Of a DNA stretch of 64,000 nt, positions 14,715 through 26,817 are shown piece by piece. The translations under genes were made by a program, and so were the position numbers. The stretch is from Coriaria nepalensis (taxonomy: Eukaryota; Streptophyta; Magnoliopsida; Cucurbitales; Coriariaceae), in assembly GCA_027186245.1 (NCBI GenBank), contig CP114491.1, positions 6,817,501-6,881,500 of the forward strand, in the 5' to 3' direction. Each line of letters begins with the position of its first letter. Positions within the stretch are counted from its first letter, which is position 1. A model generated the notes under the pieces. That model was not told where the DNA came from. It saw nothing but the letters and a program-made list of their open reading frames with translations, and did no database searches.

Positions 14715-15222
14715 TGTTAATGCAAAAATTTTTGCAAATCCGAGTTTTAACAAAATGCAGATTCAGTCGATATCCGTAAAATATAAAAATATTATTCTGA
14801 TAATTTTTTGCGATATTCTTTTGATGATCAAGTTAGAATAAGAGAGTATTATTTTTAAGAAATTTTAGATTGAATATCTTATATATATTTTCTTAATCTC
14901 TTCGAAACTTATTTATATTAATCATATTAATTACATGCAATAAAATCTATTAATAACTATTAATACTTTTTAAGTAATACGATTTTCAATCATTCTCATG
15001 ATTAACGTCATTTATTTTAATCTTTAATTACGTAATATTCAAATGGTTAGTAGTTTATATGATCCTTTTGGCATCTAAGTATTCGACCTTTTATGATCGG
15101 TATGCTTTATCAGGATTTGATCTCATTCCTTGGTAATCACTTATCATCTGACTGACCTCTAACTTCTTAGGTCTGAACCTTATCTGATCTTAATGGGTCA
15201 GTGCGTAAATTATGGTCCAACA
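14715..15222 (-). repeat. Ty3/gypsy LTR (element E), minus orientation
   Basis: Read on -, it starts TGTTGGACCATAATTTACGC and ends in aatttttgca-ttaaca. It matches, with divergence, the + strand LTR at 20133-20634 over its whole length (508 and 502 bp), including a shared block around 'aaccttatc(t/c)gatctta' and 'gatttga(t/c)ctcattc'. The gag-protease remnant at 17560-18540 has the same orientation and lies upstream of it, so this is the likely 3' LTR of that element. No 5-bp target duplication was found (gctag on one side, acttt on the other). Confidence 0.65.
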
Positions 15223-16944
15223 GCTAGCTCTCTCACATTCATTGGAAGCTTAGCATAAATTAATGTGAAATTTTTTACCCTAATCTATCTTTTAGGTAAT
15301 GATTGTGAGTATTTATTATCTGTCCATTCAACCTTAAATTTGCATATTTCCCCCCATTTTTAATATTATATAAATGAGATGTTTTTATCTTTTTACCTTC
15401 AAACTTCTTCTTCTTTTTCATGACCATTCTCGTTTTTACTCGAGTCTGTTGCCATTTTTACTCCTCCAAGCTTGAATATTCTAAAAATGTATGCCCGTCA
15501 AGCTAATCGGGTCACAACTTATGAGAATTAATCTTAAATTATCAATGTTATTGATTGCATACCATTCAATTATAGTATATATAATATGTCATGTTATTAT
15601 TAGGTTGGAAATAATAATTTACTTGTATATATAAAGTATTGATTGCATACTAATATATTCTCGGTTCTCAGACATATACTTGGATTTATGATACAAATCA
15701 TGAAAGAATGAGATCCAAATTGGTTAAGTCTGAGATCCAAATAATTCAGTCATTGGATTGTCATGATAGAGATAATGATAATCCGAATAGACTATACATG
15801 TGTTATCCTCTTCGAAGATAAGAGTAATAATCTCATGTTCATCAGTATTAGAAAATATAGGGATAGACATGTAGGTGATTGGTAGAGACTTAATCACTAA
15901 ACATGATTACTTGACAAAACTCAGAGGTAATGATATTAAATTGTTGATGAGTTTTATCGGTAACTATTATACTTGTGATGCACAAATCTGAGATCACCAC
16001 ACTAATTGCATATTAGAGAGCATGCTTTGACATCACTATATGTGGTCTTAGCCAAAGGCCACCAAAAGAGTGAACCGTTGGACATGTGTTCGAATATTTT
16101 GTAGGGTGACAAAATGAAATCCATTACCTATATATTAGAGGACATGTTTTTATGAGTTATATAACTTATGCATGAAGAAAAGTTTTGCGCAAGCTAATAT
16201 GGTTAGATAAATAATTCTCTATAATTCTATTATCTAACTCCATAAGAATTTTATGACATTCATACAGAAAAGTACAAAAATGTTTAATAGTTAAACTATA
16301 CCCTTAGACTTTCTGGAAGCACGGTTGATGGAAGGTCAATCTAGTATGGCAGTAGTCATCTATGGTTCACTTGGAAGTTCTTCGTACTTCTCATTACACT
16401 TGTGGTACATACACTTTGCTAGAAGCCAATATGTGTCTAGTGGTTTAAGCCAACTTGGTCATAGATAATAATTATATTGACTGTTTGTTTTGAAAAATAT
16501 TTTCAAAGTCAAGCGGTCTATTTGTAAATAATAGATAAAACTCATAAGTTGTTGTGAGGCACATCTACTATGAGAATATAGAACATACTCGATCACATAC
16601 ACTAAGGTTGATCGGATCGAGGTTGGATTCTATATTGGAGAATTTTGACTTGTTCATAGTGAACTTGATTTAAATTGGTTAAATCATTAATTATTTTAAT
16701 TTATTAAATCTAAGTCACACCCGCATTACTAGCATAACTAAAGTGTAATTTAGATTTTATTAGAAAAATATTAGTTTGATTGATATAATTATTAAAAGAG
16801 ATTTAATGATTATAACGTCAATAGATTTTTTTTGGATTAAAATATTATATGTTTGATCATTAAAGTATTAATGGGTGTAAACGGGCCTACAGAAAATGTC
16901 CAAATTAAAGTATATATTTATCTCTTTATTCTCTTTTTCTTTCT
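15223..16944. other. Unassigned repeat-like sequence between LTR and gypsy coding remnants
   Basis: No coding frame was recognised on either strand. By position it lies inside element E, between its presumed 3' LTR and coding parts. The part at 15640-16720 is less AT-rich than its flanks and reads like LTR or untranslated retrotransposon sequence, but no second copy occurs in the window to prove it. Confidence 0.35.
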
Positions 16945-16947
16945 GCT

Positions 16948-17510
16948 ATGGATCCTAAAACCAAGGCTTTGCTTGCAAAAGAGAAAGAAGAAGAAGAGCC
17001 TAAAAAGGTAGTTAAGAGAGCCAAGAGGCAAGGGAAGGTAGCAAGAATCTCTCACTCATCCACCCATGCCTGTGTATTCTGACGAACTTCATGCTTCAGG
17101 ATTGGCAGAAACAAAACTTCAATCTTAAGAGGTTTAATCTGAACTCAAAGGGCAGACCTCAGATCCTAGCATCGAGGTTATAAAGTAAAAGACTGAGCTT
17201 ACTAACCCTGATGCTAAGCAGATCAGACATGATGCAATTCATATCAAATTAGGCTTGGTAAATAAGCATGTCATTGATTTGGGGGAGACTAGACCTCGGG
17301 TAGATTCAGTTAAACTCTTTATGACCCAAGAACTTAGCTTTAGAGAGTTTAAGCCTTACATTGGTCTAGAGCCTCTCAGTTTTTGTTGATGATCTCCTTC
17401 ATCCTGTGAAGGAGGACATCCCACTTCAACTCTCTTATTCAGATCTCCACAAATTCATGGATGAGTCAATGGCTAGAGCTTCAAGGGTATGCCACCTCAT
17501 CTCTTATTCT
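16948..17510 (+). pseudogene. Antisense-ORF remnant of a gypsy element
   Basis: A start at 16948 opens a Lys/Glu-rich stretch (LLAKEKEEEEPKKVVKRAKR), soon broken by stops. Other frames continue with KTELTNPDAKQIRHD and LSFREFKPYIGLEPLSF to about 17400. It sits downstream of, and opposite in strand to, a gypsy gag-protease remnant. That is the same arrangement as the antisense ORFs of the two larger elements in this window, so I infer a remnant of such an ORF. Similarity to the other two is too weak to state directly. Confidence 0.3.
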
Positions 17511-17559
17511 TTTGACTTGCATGTTAATATTACATTTGACTCTTATCCTTTTTTCAGGT

Positions 17560-18540
17560 AGTGATTGACTAGGATATTTTGAATGCTGCACTTCTTAGAT
17601 CAAATTTGGAAGGGACTAAAACCCTGAAAATGAAGAAAGAGGGGAATGTCTGCAATAAAAAATTTACCATAATCGTGGTTTGCCGAGGTTCTTCGACCAA
17701 GGTCATAGGTATTGTGATGGCTCCTTCAAGTATGACTTTTGCTTTAGCGAATCAGATCAAAGGAGTGTGGACAGGACTCAATGAGGCATATTTGATTCTC
17801 ATCTTCATATTCCTTCCCGAAGGTGATGCTTATAACGGGCTGAATCGCTGAAGTTGACTTAATGGTGAATACTTTGGAATGAGTAGTTCGGACCCAACCT
17901 CTTCTTTAGTTCTTCGAGTCGCTACCCAATGGGCCTTTGACGATGAAGTGAACTCTTTGGTGTGACCCAAATCCCCTTCATCATTCTGTCGACTAGGTTC
18001 AGTCTAGATTTTCTTTAACCGATATGCCTCCCTATCCATGAATTCCTATAATTCCATGTTATGTATATGTTCCTCAATCGTATTTTGTAGCTGATGGCAA
18101 TCAATAGTTTGAGGTCGGACATCTCTATGGAACTGGCAGTACTTGTCTCTGGAGTTTCTATTCACTTAGAGGAGAGGCGGCTTTTTGAACATGTTTTGCT
18201 CTTCATAGTTCAAGTATATGACATCAACATCTCCATCAGGATAAATAACCTTTACAGGAGTCACTTCGATTCTTTTTTGGGTTTCTTTTTCATTTTTTCA
18301 TCTTTATGCTCGTCACTTGGTTTGCTTTCTTTCTTTGACTTCTGAGGGTTTGAGTTCGAAGTCTAGGCAATCCCCTTATAGCTTTCAGTTGTGTCTCATA
18401 AACTTTGTCTACCATTCCGATCTTTTGAGTAATTTATACAACTTCATCATAAGAGGTCGGATGTTTCTTGCCGATAGTTCTAATGAATTTTTCGCTGATT
18501 GTACTTCCAAGGAAAGTATGCATAACACCCAAGTTTGACG
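17560..18540 (-). pseudogene. Ty3/gypsy gag C-terminus and protease remnant (element E)
   Basis: Read on -, about 18230-18090 contains a gypsy Gag zinc-knuckle-like motif, RDKYCQFHRD, then TIDCHQLQNTIEEHI. Downstream, near 17770-17640, is a protease-domain strand (ILEGAITIPMTL, then TTIMVNFLL). Frames are interrupted by stops and shifts. No reverse transcriptase follows; the region below 17560 instead reads as the opposite-strand remnant. Confidence 0.6.
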
Positions 18541-20132
18541 GCCTATCCACCTTCTGCACCGCTTACATAAATGTTTAAATCAATATTTGGTCACGCATGA
18601 CTAGATAAATACCAAACTAATCATATAGGTAAATTGCCCAAGTTTAGTCAAATTAGACGGATCGACATCAAACCAAAACGATCTTAGAGTATTCACGTCG
18701 GTTTCTTTTAAATTTTTTAAAAATTTTAACTTAATTTTATTTAGCATGATACTTTAGATAATAACTTTTTAGACAATTTTATATTATATTATTTAAATCA
18801 ATTAAATATTATTATTTATTTTGAACAATAAATTTAACATAATTAAATTTATTTAATTATTATTTTCTTTCTCTCATTAAATAGTTTATTAAGAAAAATA
18901 ATAAATAATACTCTCTAATTATTTTTTTTATTTAAAAGAGAATAAATAATAATATTTACTTAATTTAAAATAATATAATAAAAAACTTAATATGAAATTA
19001 CCTATAAAATTATTTATTAAAATATTAAATTAAATTAAATTAAATTAAATCGAAAGAAATTTATTAAAAAAAAGCCTCTAAATCCATAAATTGGAGATAA
19101 ATAGTTTCAAGTTTTGACTGAAGCTGGATGACAAAGTCACCATGACTAAAGTCTCGAAGAGTTCTATGTTGTCGACAAATTATCATATTTTGTAGTGAAA
19201 TATGATAATTTGTCAATAGGATGGAGCTTTTTATCTATAAAGTTAATTAAAAATAACATTCATCAAATTTCTTGTCCCGATTTTGAGGGGCATACGTGTG
19301 GGATATTGTAGGCAATATACGTGTCATAATGTAAGTAGCTCCACATAAATTGTAAATAAGTTATTAAAGAGCTATTGATTCAAATTTTAAGTAAGAATTG
19401 AATTAAAATAATAATTATTATTTTTATTTAATTTAGTTTTATATAAATTTAAATTATTTTAATTCGTTAAATATTTTTAAAAAAAATCATTCCCTTTTAA
19501 ATATATATTTTTTTAGATGAAAGCAAAGCAATTCATTTACTTATATAAGAGATTTTTCGTAATATTTCAATTTTTATAATATTTTTCTTTAAAATTATTT
19601 TATATTATTCATTTCTTTTACAACTTAATAAATAATAATAAGCAGTCAATCATTCAATTCCCTATTATCCATTCTCATTTTGATGAAATAGAAAAATCCC
19701 TTAACGAATTCTGCATTTTGCTACTTCTGCCTTCTGGGGAAAAGCAAAAGGCAAATCATGAATGGACGATAGACACTAGACAATGGAGTAAGGGGCTGAA
19801 GAGTGAAGTCTACACTTAATTCAAGTAAAAACGAGGGTCCCAGTACCAAATAACGAAACGTCATTTGTTATTTAATTAGTTCAAACTGTTTTAACTATAC
19901 AACTCCCAAAAAACCGAACATAAAACTGAAAACAAACAACATATTTCTTTTTTAGTACATGATCTATGATTATCTATCGAGAGATTCTTATCTACATCAA
20001 GGACTATTTTGATAAGAAAAAGCTAATTCTAATTAATGGAAAATTTTTCAAGATAAAAATACCTCCATAAATATAGTAGATTTTTTTTGTTGAATCTGAT
20101 TTAAGAATTAGGAATGTATCCTAAATTAAGTC
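18541..20132. other. AT-rich spacer with no recognised gene
   Basis: Contains a TAAAT pentamer repeat (about five units, 19026-19050) and a perfect inverted repeat at 19174-19214. The rest is AT-rich sequence without recognisable coding on either strand. Confidence 0.5.
19174..19214. repeat. Perfect 16-bp inverted repeat (hairpin)
   Basis: Arms gacaaattatcatatt (19174-19189) and aatatgataatttgtc (19199-19214) are exact reverse complements around a 9-base spacer. No T-run follows as in a Pol III terminator, and no known microRNA sequence was recognised. It may be the core of a small inverted-repeat element. Confidence 0.7.
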
Positions 20133-20634
20133 TGTTGGATCATAATTTACATACCGATTTGTTAAGATCGGATAAGGTTCGGATCGAAGAAGTCAAAGGT
20201 CAAATGATAAATGATTATCAATGAATGAGGTCAAATCCCTACAAAGCATATCGACCTTAAAAGGTCAGATGTTGAGACGCTGCAAATGATTAAATGAACT
20301 ACCAGCTGTTTGAACACTACATGATTAATTATCAAAATAAGTGGCATCAATCATGAAAGTAACTGAAGATCAACATTGTTTAAAAAGTATTAATAGTCAT
20401 TAATAGACTTTATTACGTATGATTAATATAATCAATATAAATATGTATTAGAGAGACTGGAAAATATACATTCTCACATTTGATCTAAAATTTCAGAAAA
20501 AATTTTACTCTCTTCTATTTTAACTTAATCGTCAGAGTAGTATGCCAGAAATAACATAAACGGTATTCTCCTATTTTTTAGGTGTTGGCTGAATTGGCAT
20601 ACTATTGAGGCTTGAACATAAATTTTTGCATACA
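20133..20634 (+). repeat. Ty3/gypsy 5' LTR (element F), plus orientation
   Basis: Starts TGTTGGATCATAATTTAC and ends near TTTTTGCATACA. It is followed by 'attttggtgtcgtctatg', which resembles the post-LTR sequence of many plant gypsy elements (ttttggcgccgtctgtggg). It is an inverted, diverged copy of the LTR at 14715-15222. A gypsy gag remnant follows in the same orientation, so this is a 5' LTR. Confidence 0.7.
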
Positions 20635-21425
20635 AATTTTGGTGTCGTCTATGCAAAAAGATAAAAGACTTGTTCAGTCAACTCTAAGGGATGACAGATC
20701 ATGGAAAACAATAGAGACAACACCAACAATCAACCTCAACAAATTGATGAAAACAACGTTGGTGGTCAACTCCAAAATATCCCCCCAATATTAGTAGGAA
20801 ACTAAGAGGTGACAACAAGGCCCAAGAGGTGACTTAGATCTCTAGCATTGTCGAAAGGGTCATGTAGAATTACCCCGGAGACTTCTTAAGTCAGATACAG
20901 ATGAAATTTAAAGTGACTCTTACCTTAAACTCTAGAGTCTCAGGGATAAAGGAGTGAATGGAAAAAAGAGTCAGCTTTATTGAGAACGAGTTATTAGACC
21001 TACTACCCCTGAGGAAAGACTTAAAGAGGAGTTGGAAATGGTAGAAGCCAAACAAGTTGAATTGGAGAAAAGGAAAAGGGTGCTAACCTTAGAGGTAGAG
21101 AGGGATGTACTACCTTTCTTCGTAGACAAAAATAGTCCTTTCAATAAGAGGATCCTGAAGGCTCAGATTCTCATGAAGTTCAAAACTCTTTAGATCCCAT
21201 AGTACGATCGATTGAAAGACCTTAGGAATCATATTGAAGCATACTAAAATCTTCATTTATAGCCAACTTTTTAAGGACAATTAAGGTGAAGCTATCATTA
21301 TATATAATTAAGATCAAATCCAATCTCATATGATATGAGCTTGTTATGGATTACGATGCCTACTTATAATCTTTTAAATCTCATTTTGTTTAATTAAATA
21401 TATTACATAAGAGTATATAATAATA
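20635..21425 (+). pseudogene. Ty3/gypsy gag remnant (element F)
   Basis: After the LTR, the + strand reads a charged region (ERLKEELEMVEAKQVELEKR near 21020) and the conserved Gag entry (DKNSPFNKRILKAQILMKFK near 21125-21185, then YDRLKDLRNHIEAY). A Gag-like segment with ISYDMSLLWITMPTYN follows near 21330-21375. Stops and frameshifts interrupt it. The element stops at about 21420 without protease, pol or 3' LTR. Confidence 0.65.
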
Positions 21426-21687
21426 TTAATTATTACTTGTATGAAAAAGAGGCAAGGATTCACTGCATATGTGTATTGTGCCGGTTTGTCTGTGCTCAAA
21501 TCTCATTCACTCATTCTAACCCTTCAAAATTTTACCAAAATCAAAAGTTAAGAACAAAAACCGGATATAGAGCCCCAATACAATTGGAAATACGGCTCAC
21601 ACAGCTCACTTATATCAAAAAAAAGGGGAAAAAAACAACACCAAAAAAACTAAAAACTAAAATTACATTGATTAATGCCGTAATTTT

Positions 21688-21891
21688 TCATGGGTCTCCC
21701 GGAATTGAATTGTCGAGTCTAGTACTATTATTACATGCAATAGACTGCAGATGAATGGTGGAAGGAGATACTGGTGTCGGAGAAAGTTGGTGAGAGAAAT
21801 ATGGTAAGCGATGCTGATTTGCGAAGATCTTGAAGTGTTCATTGAGTGAGTCAGAAAATGGCCAATAACGTCCCATATCTGCATGCATGCA
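21688..21891 (-). other. Possible short or terminal exon, function unknown
   Basis: On -, a splice-acceptor-like tgcatgcatgcag ending at 21881 precedes a frame rich in Ser, His and Pro (GRYWPFSDSLNEHFKIFANQ at its start), which stops at 21688. The composition is less AT-biased than its flanks. I could not find partner exons upstream (higher coordinates), nor recognise a family. It may be a chance open frame, and an overlapping frame at 21672-21971 is equally long. Confidence 0.2.
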
Positions 21892-21975
21892 TAAGAAGAA
21901 GATATCAGAAAGGGATGGAGCACTTCGATCAAGAGATATCGAGAAGCTGTTAAGCTATAGATGCCGTGCATTGCA

Positions 21976-24900
21976 TATGCTAGGTATAGCTAAGGCCAAA
22001 ACATCCGTTTCATTTCTTTTTTTAAAGTTCAATACTTCATTCATTTTCGTAGTTACAACTTTTTGTTTTGTTTGACACACTTTAGTTTTTATTTTATTTT
22101 TCCCAAGTCTAGAATCTAGTTGGATCTACTAGATCTAATTGAAGCGTATAAAATATAATCAAACTATCATTTTTAAAGCTTCATTGATCTGGAGCTTGAG
22201 TTTTGGATAGTAATGGGATGGAAAAAGAAAAAAAATATATAAATGAGGGAAATATAATATAAAACATATAAGTCATTGAGATGAATTAATTATAATGAAA
22301 AATATTAAATTGATTCGAATTTATAATTTTAATTTATTGATATTAATATGATAATATAAAAACTTTAAATATATATATATATATCATTTAATTATACGTG
22401 TTAATATGTTAAGAAAATAAATTATTAATTCACTTTTTTAAAAAAGTGATTAGAATAATTAAAAATTCTTATTTTATTAAAAATTTGGTCAAATCTTATA
22501 TATAAAAATAAATTTATAAAAATTAATACAACTCAGATTAAGAATGTAATTAAACCCTACACAAAACTGATATATATATAAATGTACTTACACGAATATA
22601 TCCTTCATCGCATCTATGCAAAAATGTCTCTTAAAAACAATGTCAGATTTGACCCAACAAGCCTTCTAATTATGAAGCTCCTAGTAAAGTCCAAAGTGCA
22701 TATAATATATGTAATGTTAAAAGAAGGGATGAATTGTGAACCATGTTGATAATGTCATGTGCTTCTCTGGTTCCCTCTCACATGCAAGAGCATCGCATTC
22801 CATGTTCTTCTTCTATGACAATTGACTTTATGAGCTATACCCTCCCTTTCTGACCTGTAAACTCAATGATTATGGGAACTCCCGGCCTTACTTGCACATT
22901 ATTATCATCCTCTCATACAAAAAGCTGACACTACCTTTTATGATTGCTTCAGAACCTTGGATTGTCAACGTCATCTCATTTCTTCTTTTCTAGCTATCAT
23001 ATGCGGAGCATGTTATATAATTATATCGCAACGTGACGTGTTTTGGGTTCATATTTTAACCGTATCTTTATTTTTGTATATTTATGTCTATATTTATTCC
23101 ATACTTTTTTAGTTATTTTTGTATATTTATGTCTATATTTATTCCATACTTTTTTAGTTATTTACTCATGATTCATGAGTTCATATTATCTTATATAAGA
23201 TTCTAATTTCTATGAATAAATTATGGATTGTATTATAGAAGTCTAACAAGCAATTATTATTAATTTCTCTATCATGAAACATTTAGTATGGGAGTTATGA
23301 GAGCTTACATTCCTCTTTGAATGGTGGGTAACTAAAACTAATGAGTTTACATTTTACCTACATGGTATCTGGCCATTAATGCATGACACAATGGGAAATG
23401 TTCTTTCCTAGGATGGTGGTGTTGACATGCGACCAATGAATCTTATATTTGGGGTGGCTCTGGACTTTTGGTGTCAGCAGAGTTAATACTTGATCGCTCT
23501 GTTCGCCATTTGCCTTAGCCCTTACTGGGTTGGTCTGCCCTGCCCCATTCCTTATGGAGAGGTATGTTTAAAGGGGCCATTGGGCGTAAGCTGAGTTTGG
23601 ACATATTGAGTTCTTTCAGATCAGACCGACTACCTGATCTAGGTGTAAGTTCCACTCGGTTTGAGTTGGGTCTATGTCGTTAGGGATCCAACTTGGGGCT
23701 ATTGAGTTGTGTCTAACTAGACGTATTATACTCAGGTTTAAGTCTAATCCTCCCCGAGTTGGGTCTAATTTTTATATTAGAATCTGTTCAGGAAGAAAAT
23801 TATTATGGTTTGGTAAATTTAATATAAATTTTAGAATCCTCCTAATATTCTTAACTTTTGAAATTAATAGTAATTTAATATCATATCAGAAATTCATTCT
23901 AGCAATACGATGAAAATAAACCGAGAAGTAAATACATACATGTGTGATATGTTAACTTGTAGGGTATAATCTAACTTTTAGAGTACTACACGATATTTTT
24001 GTACCTGGAGTGGAGACCATAAGAGTTTATCATGACTGCAGTTTCAACTATACACATGCGTAGATCCTTAACCCTTAATCGTTTGCTACACCTATTGGCT
24101 TTTCTTCAATTTATATTTCAAATTGAGAAGTATCTTGTCTCAAACTGGAACCCTATGCATGCAAGTGGGGGTTCCAGTACTAATCATGATCAACCATTTG
24201 TTCAATTTGGTCCCAGATTTCGAGATTTGATTTCATTACTTCTCATTTGTCTTTTTCTTTCTATCCCGTAATTTGCGGCCTCTTTGGGAAAGTTGTTAAT
24301 GTTACTTTATGCCTTTTATATATATATATGTTAATTTAAAAATTATTAATATTTGATTAATTCATGCTTACATTCCTATCATTCATTTCGCTTTTGAGGA
24401 TTTATTACCTTTTTTTTTATAAAAAAAAATATATATATTTTATTATATGTCCGCTGCAATAAATCCAATGAAATGCAAAAATGAAAATTTTCATCTGCAA
24501 ATGTTTCTTAGTTATAGAAACAAACAGTGCACATTAATTTAATAATATTGTATGGTGATTAAATGAATTTACATGTTTTCCCACTTAATGAAATCTATGA
24601 TGAATAAAATCCTAAAAGACTTTAATCACTTCAATTACTTACATGTGTTCCAAGTATATGCTCTTTAGGCTTAAATTTTAAATGTATGGTCATCGAAACT
24701 AAGAGTATGATTAGTTGTGAATGATGCATGTTTTATTATAAATATCATCCACTATATGTATGTCATGATTCATGTTTATAATCTATATTATGGATGATTT
24801 TTTAGTCATCAAAATGGCCAAATCTTAAAGAGCTAAATTCCAAAAAAAAAAAAAAAAATCAATTTTTTTACATTATTAAATGATAATAAAGGCAACTTAT
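21976..24900. other. Gene-poor intergenic region
   Basis: No gene was recognised. It contains a 20-bp perfect palindrome at 22430-22449 (tcacttttttaaaaaagtga), a (TA)n run near 22370-22384 and a 45-bp direct duplication at 23068-23157. The stretch 23400-23780 is more GC-rich, with repeated 'gagttgggtcta' words, and may be an old LTR. Confidence 0.5.
23068..23157. repeat. 45-bp tandem duplication
   Basis: Two adjacent near-identical copies (23068-23112 and 23113-23157), each containing 'gtatatttatgtctatattt' and 'attccatacttttttagtta'. The short period and near-identity suggest a recent local duplication. Confidence 0.75.
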
Positions 24901-24929
24901 TTATGGATAAATTGAAATTCATTATTTTG

Positions 24930-26817
24930 ACAACTTAGGAATCGCCCAAAAGTTGATTAGTATTCTTATAGCAAACTTGTTTAAGAAATATAAGATTAAA
25001 GAATAAGATTTGATGGTTCTCGTATTATGCATGAGCATGTCCTTGAAATGACAAACATAGCGGCAAAATTAAAGTTTTTGGAGATGACCATTGATGAGTT
25101 CTTTTTAGTATAGTTTATACTAAACTCCTTGCCTCTTGAACAATATGGTCCATTTTAGATGAACTATAACACAATTAAGGACAAATGAAATATTAATGAG
25201 TTATCCAGTATGCTTATTTAATAGGAGACAAGATTAAAGAATCAGAAACCTCATTTTGTTCATCTTGTGAGTCAAGAAGCTGAAAAGAGTACTAAAAGGA
25301 AGGATGGAATGAAAAGAAGAGGCCTTTTAATAAAGGGTCAAACAACTTGATTGAATCTTCCAAGTCTTCTGAAATTTGCCAAAAAAGAAAACACTATCAA
25401 GTGCTATTTCTGCAAGAAAATTGGACACTTAAAGAAAGATCGCCATAAATGAAAGGCTTGGTTCGAAAAGAAAGGTAAGCATTATGCTTTAGTATGTTTT
25501 GAATCAAATTTAACTAAAGTTCCTTTTAATACTTAGTGGATTGATTGAGGCTGAACAACTCACACTTCCAATACGATGCATGGATTTCTTTTGATCCAAT
25601 CTATAGAAGCAAAGAACGTTTTATATTTATGGGCAATTGAGATAAAGCTCAAGTTGAAGGCATTGGCACTTATCGTTTAATTTTAAATATTAGATATTAT
25701 CTTGATTTGTAGCAAATTCTTTACGTACCCACATTTTCCTACAATTCGATTTCTTTGTTAAAACTTGATGTAGTAGGATTTTCTCTTAAGTTTGGATTTG
25801 GATCTTTTAGTTTGCACAAAAATAATAGTATTATTGCTTACAGAATCCGCTATGATTGTTTATATAAAATGAAGCTTAGTAGTAATTTTGCCGAAACTTT
25901 ATTAACCATGCATCGTAATGTTACTACTAAACGAAGTTTAGTTGATGAAAATTCTACTTACTTGTAGCATAAACTCTTGGGTCATATATTCAAGGAAACA
26001 ATTGAGAGATTAGTAAAGAATTACATCTTTCCTAATTTGGATTTTACTGATCTCGAAGTGTGTATTGATTGTATTAAAGGAAAGCAAACCAAACATACTA
26101 AGAAAAGAGCTACAGAAGTACACATCTTCTTGAAATTATACACACCGATATATGTGGACCTTTTGCTACTCCATCTTTTGGTGAAGAAAAGTATTTTATC
26201 ACATTTATCAATGATTTTTCGTATTATGGCTATCTTTATCTATTGCATGAAAAATCTCAATATGAAAAATCTCAATATGTAAGGTATTCATTAATGAGGT
26301 TGAGAGGCACTTAGATAAAAATGTGAAAATTGTAAGATAGGATAGAGGACATGAATGCATGGAAGTGTGATGAATGAGGACAATGTCCAAGTCCCTTTGC
26401 TAAATTTCTAAAAAAGCAAGGCATATGTGTGCAATACACTATACCAGCCACACTACAATAAAATGGTGCTGCAGAAAGACGTAATCGTATATTGATGGAT
26501 ATAGTTAGGAGTATGTTATGTTACTCATCTTTACCCTGATCATTGTGGATGCATGCATGAAAATCCGTTATGTACATACTAAACAGGTTTCCTAGTAAAG
26601 CAATACATAAAATATCTTTTGAGATGTGGACGAGAATGAAGCCTAGTTTAAAGCACTCACATGCTTGGGGTTGCTCGGCAAAAGTTAGAGTTTACTATCC
26701 ACATGAAAAAAAATTGTATTTGAAGACAACCAACAATTATTTCATTAGTTATCCTGAAAAGTCCAAAAGATATAGATTTAGTTGTCCTACTTATAGTACA
26801 AGATTTAGTTGTCCTAC
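24930..26817 (+). pseudogene. Ty1/copia gag-pol remnant (gag to integrase)
   Basis: In shifting + frames the order is copia-like. A Gag helical region near 25020-25230 includes NIAAKLKFLEMTIDEF. A zinc knuckle lies near 25400-25440 (CYFCKKIGHLKKDRHK). A protease remnant is at about 25540. GAG-pre-integrase is at 25970-26100 (LLGHIFKETIERLVKNYIF and CIDCIKGKQTKHTKK). The integrase core is at 26140-26520, and its C-terminal part at 26570-26817 (MYILNRFPSKAIHKISFEMW and AWGCSAKVRVYYPHEKKLYL). Many stops occur. It ends abruptly at 26817, where the hAT remnant begins. No reverse transcriptase or LTR was seen. Confidence 0.8.
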
